A stretch of 64,000 bases of DNA. Source: Streptomyces rishiriensis. GTDB taxonomy: Bacteria > Actinomycetota > Actinomycetes > Streptomycetales > Streptomycetaceae. This document shows, one piece after another, positions 37,875 to 46,916 of this stretch (position 1 is its first letter; the number at the start of each line of letters is the position of its first letter). A program made the position numbers and the translations under genes. The notes beneath the pieces were generated by a model. That model made no database searches and was not told the DNA's origin. It saw only the letters and a list, made by a program, of their open reading frames with translations. The stretch spans positions 354,024-418,023 of the forward strand of contig NZ_BEWA01000005.1 in NCBI RefSeq assembly GCF_003112535.1, given 5' to 3'.

Positions 37875-38735
37875 CTACGCCGTCCGGCGGGCGTCGAGGA
37901 AGGCCTCCAGGCCGGCCAGGTCGTCGGTGTTGAGGAAGTCCACGCCGGCGGCGAGGAGTTCGGTCCACAGGGCGTCCCGGGCGGGGCCGGCGAGGTCGGG
38001 GGTGGCCCAGAACCGCACCTTCTGCCCGCGCGCGTGGGCCGCCCGCACGATGCCGCGCAGCCGCTGCCGTTCCGCTTCGGGGAAGTCCCCGACGCCGAGC
38101 CAGGTGAAGTGGAGCGTCCAGTTGTCGCTGATCAGGGAGGCGAACGAGGCCTCCGAGTCGCCGAGGTCGGCGAGCCTGCCGTCGTAGAAGGCCCGGCGGA
38201 CGCTCTGGGCCTCCATCGGGACGCGGGCCGCGCGGTCGCCGGAGACGACGGCGGTGACCGGGCCCGCGTGGACGCGACCGTGCGCGTAGGTCGTGAACAA
38301 AGGCGCGTAACGGCGGAGTTCGCGGTCGAGCTCGAGATACGCGGCGGCGCCCTCGGTCTTGATGTCGACCAGCAACTGCAGCGGCCGCCGGCGACCGCGG
38401 TACACCGAGCCGCGGCCCGCCCGCACCCGGGCGGCGAGCGGGGCGAGGTAGAGGGACTCCAGGGTGCGGGAGGGGTCGAGGTCGACCGGGTCGTGGGCGA
38501 CGAGGAGTCTGCCGTCGACGAGGAAGACGTCGGCCTCGACGCTGCCGAAGCGGTGGTCGAGCGCGTCGAGGAGGGGGCGGGGGTGCTCGTAGTCGTTGTG
38601 GGCGTGGGCGCGCCACAACGGGCGCGCCGGATGGCCGCGTTCGCCGGCGAAGGCGCTGCCGGCGGTCGGAGCGACGACGGTCGCGAGTGTGGCGCCGAAC
38701 GCGGTGAGGGCGCTGCGGCGGGTGACGAGGGCCAT
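37875..38735 (-). CDS. secreted phosphatidylinositol/glycerophosphodiester phosphodiesterase-like protein
   Basis: The 286-residue TIM-barrel phosphodiesterase has HAHNDYEH near residue 45, then SVEADVFLVDGRLLVAHDP (metal and catalytic pattern) and QLLVDIKTEG. The N-terminus TRRSALTAFG followed by a hydrophobic stretch is a twin-arginine export signal. GGGAGG lies seven bases before the ATG. Substrate not certain. Confidence 0.85.
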   Translation of the reverse strand: MALVTRRSALTAFGATLATVVAPTAGSAFAGERGHPARPLWRAHAHNDYEHPRPLLDALDHRFGSVEADVFLVDGRLLVAHDPVDLDPSRTLESLYLAPLAARVRAGRGSVYRGRRRPLQLLVDIKTEGAAAYLELDRELRRYAPLFTTYAHGRVHAGPVTAVVSGDRAARVPMEAQSVRRAFYDGRLADLGDSEASFASLISDNWTLHFTWLGVGDFPEAERQRLRGIVRAAHARGQKVRFWATPDLAGPARDALWTELLAAGVDFLNTDDLAGLEAFLDARRTA

Positions 38736-38861
38736 GTTCTGCCTCCCTGCGGGCGGGTGCGGACCACAGGGAGTATGCGGCGGACCGGCGCGAACGAACC
38801 TGCGCCCGCGAGGAGTTGGCCGGGCCGCCGCTGCCCGTTCACCCGGTCGGCGCGGGCGCAC

Positions 38862-38895
38862 GGTGAAGCCCGCCCCGGGTGGGGCGGGCTTCACC
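38862..38895. terminator. strong terminator after the acyl-CoA dehydrogenase operon
   Basis: A perfect 15-bp stem (38862-38876 with 38881-38895) and a GGGT loop lie 25 bases beyond the stop of the last gene in the minus-strand operon. Confidence 0.8.
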
Positions 38896-38919
38896 GGGGC
38901 GGACTGCGCCGGGGGTCGG

Positions 38920-40011
38920 TCAGGGGGCCCGCAGGTCGACGAGCTCGGCCAGCGCCGCACGATGGGCGCCGGCTGTGCCGTAGGCGATCGAGTCGGCCTT
39001 GGCCCGCTTCAAGTACAGGTGGACGGGGTGTTCCCAGGTCATGCCGATGCCGGCGTGCAGCTGCAGGGCCTCCTCGGCGGCCCGGACGGCCACGGGCGCC
39101 GCGTAGGCCTGGGCGACGGCGACCGCCACGGACGCCTCGTCGGAGGACTCACCGGCGGCGAGCGCGTCGGCCGCGCCCCGGGCGGCGGCGCGGAGGCTGA
39201 CGACCTCCAGCCAGAGCTGGGCCAGTCGGTGCTTGAGCGCCTGGAAGCCGCCGACGGGCCGGTTGAACTGCTTGCGCTCCTTCAGGTAGCGCACGGTCTC
39301 GGTCAACGCCCAGTCCGCGAGCCCGAGTTGTTCGGAGGCGAGCAGTCCGGCGCCGGCCCGCAGGGCGCGGCGCACGGCGGGTCCGGCGTCGCCGAGGCGG
39401 CGGCCGGGCGCGTCGGTCAGGGTGACCGTGGCGAGGGGCCGGGTGAGGTCGAAGGAGGTCTGCGGGGTCACGGTCGCGTCCTGCGCCTGCACGGCGTACA
39501 GGGCGCCGTCGTCGCCGGGCACGAGCAGCACGTCGGCGACGGCCGCGTCCGCGACACCGGTCAGCTCCCCGCGCAGGACGCAGTTCTCGACCCGCGCGAC
39601 CTGGTGGGCGGCGCCCGGCGCCAGGTGCAGGCCGACGGCCAGCGCACCGATCGTCCGCCCGGACGCCAGCCGGCCGAGCAGTTCGTCGTCCCCGCAGGCC
39701 AGCAGCGCTTCGGTGGCGACGACGGCACTGGTCAGATAGGGCACCGGGGCGACCGCCCGGCCCAGCTCCTCCAGGACGACGGCGGCCTCGCGGTGGGTGG
39801 CGCCCTGACCGCCCTGCGCCTCGGGCACCAGCAGGCCGGCGAGGCCCATGCCGTCGGCGAGCGCCTTCCAGGCCGACAGGTCGTGCGGGGCGCCGGACTC
39901 CGTGCGGGCGATGACGCCGGGGGCGTCGCAGTGGTCGGCGAGCAGATCCCGGACGGCGGCGCGCAGCGCCTCTTCCTCCTCCGAGTACAGCAGGTCGGGC
40001 TGTGTGTTCAC
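38920..40011 (-). CDS. acyl-CoA dehydrogenase-family protein (second subunit type)
   Basis: The 363-residue protein has an acyl-CoA dehydrogenase fold, with YLKERKQFNRPVGGFQALKHRLA and LHAGIGMTWEHPVHLYLKRAK at the C-terminal half. The catalytic Glu of canonical enzymes is not evident, as in the non-catalytic partner of heteromeric (FadE-pair) dehydrogenases. The GTG overlaps the stop of the preceding dehydrogenase (GTGA). It probably forms a heteromer with that protein, acting on a bulky CoA ester such as a steroid or branched acid; substrate is inference. Confidence 0.88.
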   Translation of the reverse strand: MNTQPDLLYSEEEEALRAAVRDLLADHCDAPGVIARTESGAPHDLSAWKALADGMGLAGLLVPEAQGGQGATHREAAVVLEELGRAVAPVPYLTSAVVATEALLACGDDELLGRLASGRTIGALAVGLHLAPGAAHQVARVENCVLRGELTGVADAAVADVLLVPGDDGALYAVQAQDATVTPQTSFDLTRPLATVTLTDAPGRRLGDAGPAVRRALRAGAGLLASEQLGLADWALTETVRYLKERKQFNRPVGGFQALKHRLAQLWLEVVSLRAAARGAADALAAGESSDEASVAVAVAQAYAAPVAVRAAEEALQLHAGIGMTWEHPVHLYLKRAKADSIAYGTAGAHRAALAELVDLRAP

Positions 40012-41192
40012 CGGGCCAGGTCCTTCCATGCGACGTCCTTGTCGGTGCGCGGCTCGGAGGGCAGGCCCAGGACGCGCTCGGCGACGATGTTCAGCAGGAC
40101 CTCGCTGGTCCCGCCCTCGATGCTGTTGCCCTTGGAGCGCAGGTAGCGGTACCCGGCGTCCCGGCCCGTGAAGTCCACGAGCTCCGGGCGGCGCATCGTC
40201 CAGTCGTCGTACAACAGGCCCTCCTCGCCGCGCAGTTCCACCTCCAGGCCGCTGATCTCCTGGTTGAGGCGGGCGAAGGCGAGCTTCATGCCGGCGCCCT
40301 CGGGGCCGGGCTGGCCCTGGGCGAGCTGCTGGCGCAGGCGTTCGCCGGTGAGCCGGGCGACCTCGGCCTCGACCCACAGCTTCAGCAGGCGCTGGTGCAG
40401 GTCGTGGGTGCGCAGTTCGGGCCGCTCGCGCCAGGTCTTCGCGACCGGGCCGATCATGCCGCCCTCACGGGGCAGTCGCATGCCGCCGATGGCGACGCGC
40501 TCGTTGTTCAGCGTGGTCTGCGCGACCCGCCAGCCGTCGCCGATCCCGCCGAGCCGGCGTGCGTCGGGGATGCGGACGTCGGTGAGGAAGACCTCGTTGA
40601 ACTCGGCCTCGCCGGTGATCTGGCGCAGCGGCCGGACCTCGACGCCGGGGTCGGTCATGTCGCAGAGGAAGTAGGTGATGCCCGCGTGCTTGGGCACGTC
40701 CGGGTCGGTGCGGGCGATCAGGATGGCCCAGCGGGCCACATGGGCGCTGGACGTCCACACCTTCTGGCCGTTGACGACCCAGTCCCCGTCGTCCTGCCGG
40801 ACGGCACGGGTGCCGAGGGCGGCCAGGTCGGAGCCGGCGCCGGGCTCGCTGAACAGCTGGCACCAGACCTCCTCGCCCGTCCACAGGGGCCGCAGGAAAC
40901 GCTGCTTCTGCTCCTCGGTGCCGTACTTCAGGATCGTCGGCGCGGCCATGCCGAGGCCGATGCCGATGCGCCGCGGGTCGTTGTCGGGGGCGCCCGCGGC
41001 CTCCAGGCCGGCGTCCACGACGGCCTGCAGGGAGCGGGGCGCGCCGAGGCCGCCGAGGCCCTCCGGGTAGTGCACCCAGGCGAGTCCCGCGTCGAAGCGG
41101 GCCTGGAGGAAGTCCTGCCGCGCGGTCGTGGCGGGCGGGTGGTCGGCCAGCAACTGCGCGGTGCGGCGCTTGAGTTCGGCTGCGTCGGTCAT
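40008..41192 (-). CDS. acyl-CoA dehydrogenase
   Basis: The 394-residue flavoprotein has LFSEPGAGSDLAAL and VNGQKVWTSSAH (FAD and substrate sites), and the C-terminal EGGTSEVLLNIVAERVLGLP. It oxidises an acyl-CoA to the enoyl-CoA. It sits between two genes that overlap it by ATGA/GTGA, so all three are translated as one unit. Confidence 0.92.
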   Translation of the reverse strand: MTDAAELKRRTAQLLADHPPATTARQDFLQARFDAGLAWVHYPEGLGGLGAPRSLQAVVDAGLEAAGAPDNDPRRIGIGLGMAAPTILKYGTEEQKQRFLRPLWTGEEVWCQLFSEPGAGSDLAALGTRAVRQDDGDWVVNGQKVWTSSAHVARWAILIARTDPDVPKHAGITYFLCDMTDPGVEVRPLRQITGEAEFNEVFLTDVRIPDARRLGGIGDGWRVAQTTLNNERVAIGGMRLPREGGMIGPVAKTWRERPELRTHDLHQRLLKLWVEAEVARLTGERLRQQLAQGQPGPEGAGMKLAFARLNQEISGLEVELRGEEGLLYDDWTMRRPELVDFTGRDAGYRYLRSKGNSIEGGTSEVLLNIVAERVLGLPSEPRTDKDVAWKDLAR

Positions 41193-42160
41193 GCGGCGGC
41201 TCCGTTCTGCGGTACGACGGCGACCCGGCCCGTGGTGACTCCGTCGGCGACCCGCTGCACGGCGGCCGCGGCCCCGTCCAGCGGTACGCGCTCGCTGACC
41301 AGCGGCCGGATCGCGCCCCGGTCGGCCAGCTCGGTGAGCTGTTCGTGGCAGTGCTGGACCAGCTTCGGGTTCTTGGCGCCGTACAGGCCCCAGTGCAGGC
41401 CGAGGATCGAGTAGTTCTTGACGAGGGCGTGGTTGAGCGCGGGACTCGGGATGGTCCCGCTCGCGAAGCCGACGACCACGATGCGGCCCTCGAAGGCGAC
41501 CGTCTTGGCGGACTGGGTGTAGGCCTCGCCGCCGACGGGGTCGAAGATCACGTCGGCCCCCCGGCCGCCGGTGGCCTCCTTCACGGCGGCGACGACGTCC
41601 TCGGCCCGCCGGTCGATCACCGCGTCGCAGCCCAGTTCCCGGGCGACGGCGGCCTTCTCCGCGCCGCCCACGACGCCGATCACGGTCGCGCCCGCCGCCT
41701 TGCCGAGCTGGACGGCAGCGCTGCCGACGCCTCCCGCGGCCGCGTGCACGAGGAGCGTCTCGCCGGCCTCCAGGCGCGCCCTGCGGTGCAGCGCGAACCA
41801 CCCGGTCTGGTAGCCGATGTGCAGCGCGGCGGCCTCGGCGTCGTCCAGCGACCCGGGCGCGGGGAGCAGGGCGGTGGCGTCCGCGACGGCGTACTCGGCG
41901 AAGCCGCCGTGCGGCAGGGCCGGGTTGGCGATGACCCGGCGGCCGTCCTCGGTCTCGCCGCAGATCTCCACGCCCGGAGTGAACGGCAGCGGGGGCCGCA
42001 CCTGGTAGTGGCCCCGGACCATCAGCGCGTCCGGGAAGTTGACGTTGGCGGCTCGCACCCTGAGCAGGACCTGGCCGTCGCCGGGCGTGGGCCGCTCCAC
42101 CTCCGCGAGCCGCATCACCTCGCCCGGCTCGCCGTTCTCGTGCACCTGCCATGCCTGCAT
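41189..42160 (-). CDS. NADPH:quinone oxidoreductase-like (medium-chain dehydrogenase) protein
   Basis: The 323-residue zinc-free MDR-family enzyme has the NADPH-binding AAAGGVGSAAVQLGKAAGA and FDPVGGEAY. It is the first gene of the operon with two acyl-CoA dehydrogenases. It may act as an enoyl-CoA or quinone reductase in the same pathway. GGAGG lies six bases before the ATG. Confidence 0.88.
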   Translation of the reverse strand: MQAWQVHENGEPGEVMRLAEVERPTPGDGQVLLRVRAANVNFPDALMVRGHYQVRPPLPFTPGVEICGETEDGRRVIANPALPHGGFAEYAVADATALLPAPGSLDDAEAAALHIGYQTGWFALHRRARLEAGETLLVHAAAGGVGSAAVQLGKAAGATVIGVVGGAEKAAVARELGCDAVIDRRAEDVVAAVKEATGGRGADVIFDPVGGEAYTQSAKTVAFEGRIVVVGFASGTIPSPALNHALVKNYSILGLHWGLYGAKNPKLVQHCHEQLTELADRGAIRPLVSERVPLDGAAAAVQRVADGVTTGRVAVVPQNGAAA

Positions 42161-42209
42161 GCGGAGCCTCCACGGGACTGCGTCGTCGAACCCTGGTCGA
42201 GTGCATACT

Positions 42210-42221
42210 AAGCGGTCGCTT
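42210..42221. promoter_or_regulatory. palindrome at the operon promoter
   Basis: AAGCG-GT-CGCTT lies next to TAGTAT on the minus strand, a good -10 candidate for the operon starting at 42160. A repressor bound here would block it; the adjacent XRE-cupin regulator or an unlinked TetR protein are candidates. Confidence 0.5.
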
Positions 42222-42246
42222 GCCCTGGAGGGAACCGTTGCGCGCG

Positions 42247-42819
42247 TCACCTCTGCGACGGCCGCGCCCGCACGTGCATCCGCTCGCCCTGGGGCCCGAA
42301 GAGGCTGAGGAACTCGGCCGGCCCCTCCCCCGTCGACCCGAACCAGTGGGGCACACGCGTGTCGAACTCGGCGGCCTCGCCCGCCGTCATCACCACGTCG
42401 TGCTCCGCGAGCACCACCCGCAGCCGCCCGGACATCACGTACAGCCACTCGTAGCCCTCGTGGGTGCGCGGCTCCGGCTGCTCGTCGCTCTGCGGCACCA
42501 GCACCTTGAAGGCCTGCAGCCCGCCGGGCTGCCGGGACAGCGGCCAGAAGGTGCGGCCGTGCCGCACCATCGGCCTGGCCCGCACCCGGGGGTCGCCCAC
42601 CGGCGGCGCCCCGACCAGCTCGTCCAACGGGACCTCGTGGGCCCGGGCGATCGGCAGGAGCAGCTCCAGGCTGGGCTTGCGCAGCCCGGACTCCAGCCGG
42701 GAGAGGGTGCTGACCGAGATGCCGGTCGACTCCGACAGCGCCGCGAGCGTCACCTCCCGCTCCTTCCTCAGCCGCCGGAGCCTCGGTCCGACCTCCGCGA
42801 GCACCTCATCCGTAGTCAT
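42247..42819 (-). CDS. XRE-family regulator with C-terminal cupin
   Basis: The 190-residue protein has a helix-turn-helix (about 13-68; LAALSESTGISVSTLSRLE) and a cupin sensor domain (about 95-185, HEGYEWLYVMSGRLRVVL). It probably senses a small ligand and controls the adjacent acyl-CoA dehydrogenase operon, whose promoter begins in the short gap before 42160. Same strand as that operon, so read-through is possible. Confidence 0.87.
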   Translation of the reverse strand: MTTDEVLAEVGPRLRRLRKEREVTLAALSESTGISVSTLSRLESGLRKPSLELLLPIARAHEVPLDELVGAPPVGDPRVRARPMVRHGRTFWPLSRQPGGLQAFKVLVPQSDEQPEPRTHEGYEWLYVMSGRLRVVLAEHDVVMTAGEAAEFDTRVPHWFGSTGEGPAEFLSLFGPQGERMHVRARPSQR

Positions 42820-42941
42820 GCACCCCATTTGCGGAACCGGCAAAGACGTTTGTCAATCCCGCACCCCGGGCCGGGGCCACGGCAGACCCCCGGGCCGGAC
42901 GGCGGACCCCGGCCCCCACCCTGACCGCGGCCTGTATGCCT

Positions 42942-43009
42942 CGCCGGTCTCGCCGGTCTCGCCGGTCTCGCCGGTCTCCTCGAGGGTCCGGGTGTCCGGG
43001 TGTCCGGGT
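42942..43009. repeat. two adjacent short tandem repeats
   Basis: Four copies of CGCCGGTCT (42942-42977) are followed after eight bases by three copies of GTCCGGGT (42986-43009). They lie 34 bases upstream of the DNA ligase start and may affect its expression. Confidence 0.85.
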
Positions 43010-43042
43010 GTCGTTGTCAGTGGCCCGTTGCACCATGGCTGC

Positions 43043-44581
43043 ATGTTGTTGACCCGGCTCGCCGACGTGTCCCGGGAGGTCGCCGCCGCCTCGGCGCGCT
43101 CCCGCAAGATCGCCCTGCTCGCCGAACTCTTCCGGGACGCGGAGCCGGACGACGTGCCCCTGGTGATCCCCTACCTGGCCGGACGGCTGCCCCAGGGCCG
43201 CCTGGGCGTCGGCTGGAAGGTGCTGGGCCGTCCGGTCGCCCCGGCCGCGACCCCGGCCCTGACGGTGCGCGAGGTGGACGCCCTCCTCGGCCGGCTCGGC
43301 AAGGTGGCCGGACCCGGCTCGCAGGCCGAACGGGTGCGGCTGGTCGAGGAGCTGATGGGGGCCGCCACCGCCGAGGAACAGCGCTTCCTGCTCGGGCTGC
43401 TCACCGGCGAGGTCCGCCAGGGCGCGCTGGACGCCGTCGCCGTGGAGGGTCTGGCGCAGGCCACCGGCGCGCCCGCGAGCGACGTGCGGCGGGCGGTGAT
43501 GCTGGCCGGGTCGCTGCAGTCGGTGGCCCAGGCGCTGCTCGGCGAGGGGCCGGGGGCGCTGGAGGCGTTCCGGCTCACCGTAGGCCGTCCGGTGCTGCCG
43601 ATGCTCGCCCACACCGCCTCCTCCGTCGCGGAGGCGGTCGGCAGGCTCGGCGTCTGCGCGGTGGAGGAGAAACTGGACGGCATCCGTGTCCAGGTGCACC
43701 GCGACGGGGACGAGGTCCGCCTGTACACCCGCACGCTCGACGACATCACCGACCGGCTGCCGGAGGTGACCGAGGCGGCACGGCGGCTGACGGGCTCGCG
43801 CTTCGTCCTGGACGGGGAGGTCATCGCCTTCGACGAGGCGGGACGCCCCCGCTCCTTCCAGGAGACGGCCGGCCGCGTCGGCTCCCGGGTGGACGTGGCG
43901 GCGGCCGCCGAGGCGGTGCCCGTCTCCCCCGTGTTCTTCGACGCGCTGTCCGTGGACGGCCGCGACCTGCTCGACCTGCCCTTCGCCGACCGGCACGCGG
44001 AGCTGGCCCGGCTGACGCCCGAGCCGCTGCGGGTGCGCCGGACGCTCGTGTCCGGTCCCGACGACGTCGAGACGGCTGAGGAGTTCTCCCGGCAGACCCT
44101 GCTGCGCGGTCACGAGGGAGTGGTCGTCAAGGCCCTGGACGCGCCCTACAGCGCGGGGCGGCGGGGCGCGTCCTGGCTGAAGGTGAAGCCCGTGCACACC
44201 CTCGACCTGGTGGTGCTGGCCGCCGAGTGGGGCCACGGGCGGCGCACCGGCAAGCTCTCCAATCTGCACCTCGGCGCGCGCACGGCGGACGGCGGCTTCG
44301 TGATGCTCGGCAAGACGTTCAAGGGCATGACCGACGCGATGCTGTCCTGGCAGACGGAGCGCCTGCGGGAGCTGGCCCTGGAGGAGAACGGGTACGTCGT
44401 GACCGTGCGGCCCGAACTGGTCGTCGAGATCGCCTACGACGGTCTGCAGCGCTCCACCCGCTACCCGGCCGGCGTCACCCTCCGCTTCGCCCGCGTGCTG
44501 CGCTACCGCGAGGACAAGCCCCCCGAGGAGGCGGACACGGTGCAGACCCTGCTCGCCGCCCACCCGGAGGTGCGCCCGTGA
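43043..44581 (+). CDS. ATP-dependent DNA ligase
   Basis: The 512-residue ligase belongs to the LigB/archaeal-like group. The adenylated Lys210 is in EEKLDGIR; later motifs are LDGEVIAFD, the segment HEGVVVKALDAPY and WLKVKP. An N-terminal DNA-binding domain (about 1-180) is present. It is an accessory ligase for repair, beside the NAD-dependent replicative enzyme that all bacteria carry. Its stop overlaps the Nudix start (GTGA). Confidence 0.93.
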   Translation: MLLTRLADVSREVAAASARSRKIALLAELFRDAEPDDVPLVIPYLAGRLPQGRLGVGWKVLGRPVAPAATPALTVREVDALLGRLGKVAGPGSQAERVRLVEELMGAATAEEQRFLLGLLTGEVRQGALDAVAVEGLAQATGAPASDVRRAVMLAGSLQSVAQALLGEGPGALEAFRLTVGRPVLPMLAHTASSVAEAVGRLGVCAVEEKLDGIRVQVHRDGDEVRLYTRTLDDITDRLPEVTEAARRLTGSRFVLDGEVIAFDEAGRPRSFQETAGRVGSRVDVAAAAEAVPVSPVFFDALSVDGRDLLDLPFADRHAELARLTPEPLRVRRTLVSGPDDVETAEEFSRQTLLRGHEGVVVKALDAPYSAGRRGASWLKVKPVHTLDLVVLAAEWGHGRRTGKLSNLHLGARTADGGFVMLGKTFKGMTDAMLSWQTERLRELALEENGYVVTVRPELVVEIAYDGLQRSTRYPAGVTLRFARVLRYREDKPPEEADTVQTLLAAHPEVRP

Positions 44582-45057
44582 CCCCGGCGACACCCCGGCG
44601 CAGCGCGGGCCTGCTGCTGTTCCGCCGCGCCGACGACGGACCCCGGGTACAGGTGCTGTTGGGCCACATGGGCGGCCCGTACTTCGCGAAGAAGGACGCC
44701 GGGGCCTGGACCGTCCCCAAGGGCGAGTACACACCCGACGAACCGGCCTGGGAGGCGGCCCGCCGCGAGTTCCGGGAGGAGCTCGGGCTGCCGCCGCCCG
44801 ACGGCGAGGCGATCGCGCTGGGCGAGGTCCGCCAGACCAACGGCAAGATCGTCACGGCGTGGGCCGTCGAGGCGGACCTCGACCCGGCGTCCGTCGACCC
44901 CGGCACGTTCTCCATGGAGTGGCCGCCGAGATCGGGACGCGTCCAGGAGTTCCCGGAACTGGACCGGGTGGCCTGGTTCGGGCTGGACCGGGCGCGCGAG
45001 GTGATCGTCACGGCGCAGGCCGCGTTTCTCGACCGGCTGGCGGAGCACTCGGTCTGA
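44578..45057 (+). CDS. Nudix hydrolase
   Basis: The 159-residue protein has the Nudix box from GEYTPDEPAWEAA to RREFREELGL. It starts like diadenosine-polyphosphate or MutT-type hydrolases (RRSAGLLLFRR, AWTVPKGE). Coupling to a DNA ligase suggests nucleotide-pool cleaning or removal of adenylated by-products; this is inference. Confidence 0.88.
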   Translation: MTPATPRRSAGLLLFRRADDGPRVQVLLGHMGGPYFAKKDAGAWTVPKGEYTPDEPAWEAARREFREELGLPPPDGEAIALGEVRQTNGKIVTAWAVEADLDPASVDPGTFSMEWPPRSGRVQEFPELDRVAWFGLDRAREVIVTAQAAFLDRLAEHSV

Positions 45058-45133
45058 GCGGACGCGCACGCGTTGCGGCCCCGGGCCCGGCGCGGGAAGG
45101 TCGAAGCACAGCCAGCTCTTTTGGAGGTCGGTC

Positions 45134-46519
45134 ATGCCCATCGCGACGGTGAACCCGGCGAACGGCGAGACGCTCAAGACGTACGAGGCCATGGACGAGC
45201 AGGAGCTGGAACGCCGGCTCCAGCTCGCGCAGGCCACGTTCCGCACGTACCGGACGACGAAGTTCGCCGAACGCGCCCGGCTGCTGAACCGGGCCGCCGA
45301 CCTGCTCGACGACGACCAGGACGACATCGGCAAGATCATGACCACCGAGATGGGCAAGCCGGTGAAGCAGGCGCGCGCGGAGGCCGCGAAGTGCGCCAAG
45401 GCGATGCGCTGGTACGCCGAGCACGCGCAGGAGCTGCTGGCCGACGAGGAGCCGGCCGCCGCCGACGTGAAGGACTCCGGGGGCTCGCGCGCCCTGGTCC
45501 GCTACCGGCCGCTGGGGCCGGTGCTCGCGGTGATGCCGTGGAACTTCCCGCTGTGGCAGGTGGTGCGGTTCGCCGCGCCGGCGCTGATGGCGGGCAACGT
45601 GGGCCTGCTCAAGCACGCCTCGAACGTCCCGCAGACCGCCTTGTACCTGGAGGACCTGTTCCACCGGGCGGGCTTCACCGAGGGCTGCTTCCAGACGCTG
45701 CTGGTCGGCTCCGGCGCGGTCGACGCCGTCCTGCGCGACGAGCGGGTGAAGGCGGCGACGCTGACGGGCAGCGAGCCGGCCGGGCGGGCGGTCGCCTCCA
45801 CCGCCGGCGAGATGATCAAGAAGACGGTGCTGGAGCTGGGCGGCAGCGATCCGTACGTGGTCATGCCGTCGGCGGACGTCGACCGGGCCGCGCAGGTCGC
45901 GGTGACCGCGCGCGTGCAGAACAACGGACAGTCGTGCATCGCCGCCAAACGGTTCATCGTTCACACGGACGTGTACGACGCGTTCGCCGAGCGGTTCGTG
46001 GCGGGCATGGCGGCCCTGAAGGTCGGCGACCCGCTGGCGGAGGACACGGAGGTCGGGCCGCTGGCGAGCGAACAGGGCCGGGCGGACCTGGAGGAGCTGG
46101 TGGACGACGCCCGGCGCAGCGGGGCCGCCGTGCTGTGCGGGGGCGAGCGCCCCGACGGGCCCGGCTGGTACTACCCGCCGACGGTCCTGGCGGGCGTCAC
46201 GCGCGAGATGCGCATCCACCGGGAGGAGGCGTTCGGGCCGGTCGCGACGCTGTACCGGGCGGCCGACCTGGACGAGGCGGTCCTCATCGCCAACGACTCG
46301 CCGTTCGGACTGAGTTCCAACGTGTGGACGCGCGACGAGGCCGAGGTCGACCGTTTCGTCCGGGATCTGGAGGCCGGCGGGGTGTTCGTCAACGGGATGA
46401 CGGCGTCCCATCCGGGCTTCCCGTTCGGCGGGGTGAAGCGGTCCGGGTACGGCCGTGAGCTGTCGGGGCACGGAATCCGGGAGTTCTGCAACATCACCAC
46501 GGTTTGGCACGGTGCGTGA
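45134..46519 (+). CDS. gabD: succinate-semialdehyde dehydrogenase (NADP-type aldehyde dehydrogenase)
   Basis: The 461-residue aldehyde dehydrogenase has the catalytic Glu in VLELGGSDP and the catalytic Cys in NNGQSCIAAKRF, with PWNFPLWQV and GFPFGGVKRSGYGRELS as family signatures. It oxidises succinic semialdehyde or a related aldehyde. GGAGG is just before the ATG. Confidence 0.9.
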   Translation: MPIATVNPANGETLKTYEAMDEQELERRLQLAQATFRTYRTTKFAERARLLNRAADLLDDDQDDIGKIMTTEMGKPVKQARAEAAKCAKAMRWYAEHAQELLADEEPAAADVKDSGGSRALVRYRPLGPVLAVMPWNFPLWQVVRFAAPALMAGNVGLLKHASNVPQTALYLEDLFHRAGFTEGCFQTLLVGSGAVDAVLRDERVKAATLTGSEPAGRAVASTAGEMIKKTVLELGGSDPYVVMPSADVDRAAQVAVTARVQNNGQSCIAAKRFIVHTDVYDAFAERFVAGMAALKVGDPLAEDTEVGPLASEQGRADLEELVDDARRSGAAVLCGGERPDGPGWYYPPTVLAGVTREMRIHREEAFGPVATLYRAADLDEAVLIANDSPFGLSSNVWTRDEAEVDRFVRDLEAGGVFVNGMTASHPGFPFGGVKRSGYGRELSGHGIREFCNITTVWHGA

Positions 46520-46543
46520 GCGCCGCGCGGCTACGATCCCGGT

Positions 46544-46780
46544 GTGAACCGCGAAGTGACTCTGCCTCTGATCGTCGACGACCGCGGGACCTTGCAGGTG
46601 GCCGCGGCCGACGTGAGCAAGCTGCTCCGCACTCTGGGAGGGCGGTGGCTGCACCTCGTCGAGGCCGGCGCGGACGGGCTCGACGAGGACACGGTGGCCG
46701 CTCTGACCATCGAACTGGCCAAGCTGGCCGACCGCATCGACGTGGCGTGCATCGCGCACAGCAGCGGGGGCGCGCCGTAG
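46544..46780 (+). CDS. DUF6213-type small protein
   Basis: The 78-residue protein from GTG has the pattern PLIVDDRGTLQVAAADVSKLLRTLGGRWLHLVE, as in the DUF6213 family of Streptomyces. Soluble, unknown role. It lies 24 bases after gabD and may be in its operon. Confidence 0.72.
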   Translation: MNREVTLPLIVDDRGTLQVAAADVSKLLRTLGGRWLHLVEAGADGLDEDTVAALTIELAKLADRIDVACIAHSSGGAP

Positions 46781-46817
46781 GAGCCCGGCTCGTCCCCGCG
46801 CACCCGCGGCCGCCGTG

Positions 46818-46916
46818 CTACCGGATGGGCATCCCCGACAGTGTCCGGGCGATCACCAGGCGCTGGATCTCGCTGGTGCCCTCGAAGATGGTGTAGATCG
46901 CGGCGTCGCGGTGCAT
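46818..46916 (-). pseudogene. 3' remnant of an acyl-CoA dehydrogenase gene, cut by phage integration
   Basis: The last ~33 codons read MHRDAAIYTIFEGTSEIQ, then RLVIARTLSGMPIR and a stop, the exact C-terminus of a standard acyl-CoA dehydrogenase. Upstream of this (from about 46917 on) the reading no longer resembles the family. The other ~370 codons should lie beyond the far end of the prophage. The junction marks one attachment site. Confidence 0.85.

Noticed and set aside
41193..42356. In-frame upstream extension of the acyl-CoA dehydrogenase at 40008
   Set aside because: It reads the quinone oxidoreductase gene in the wrong frame; the family start is at 41192.
42942..43009. Possible CRISPR array
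   Set aside because: The units are 8-9 bases and contiguous, with no spacers.
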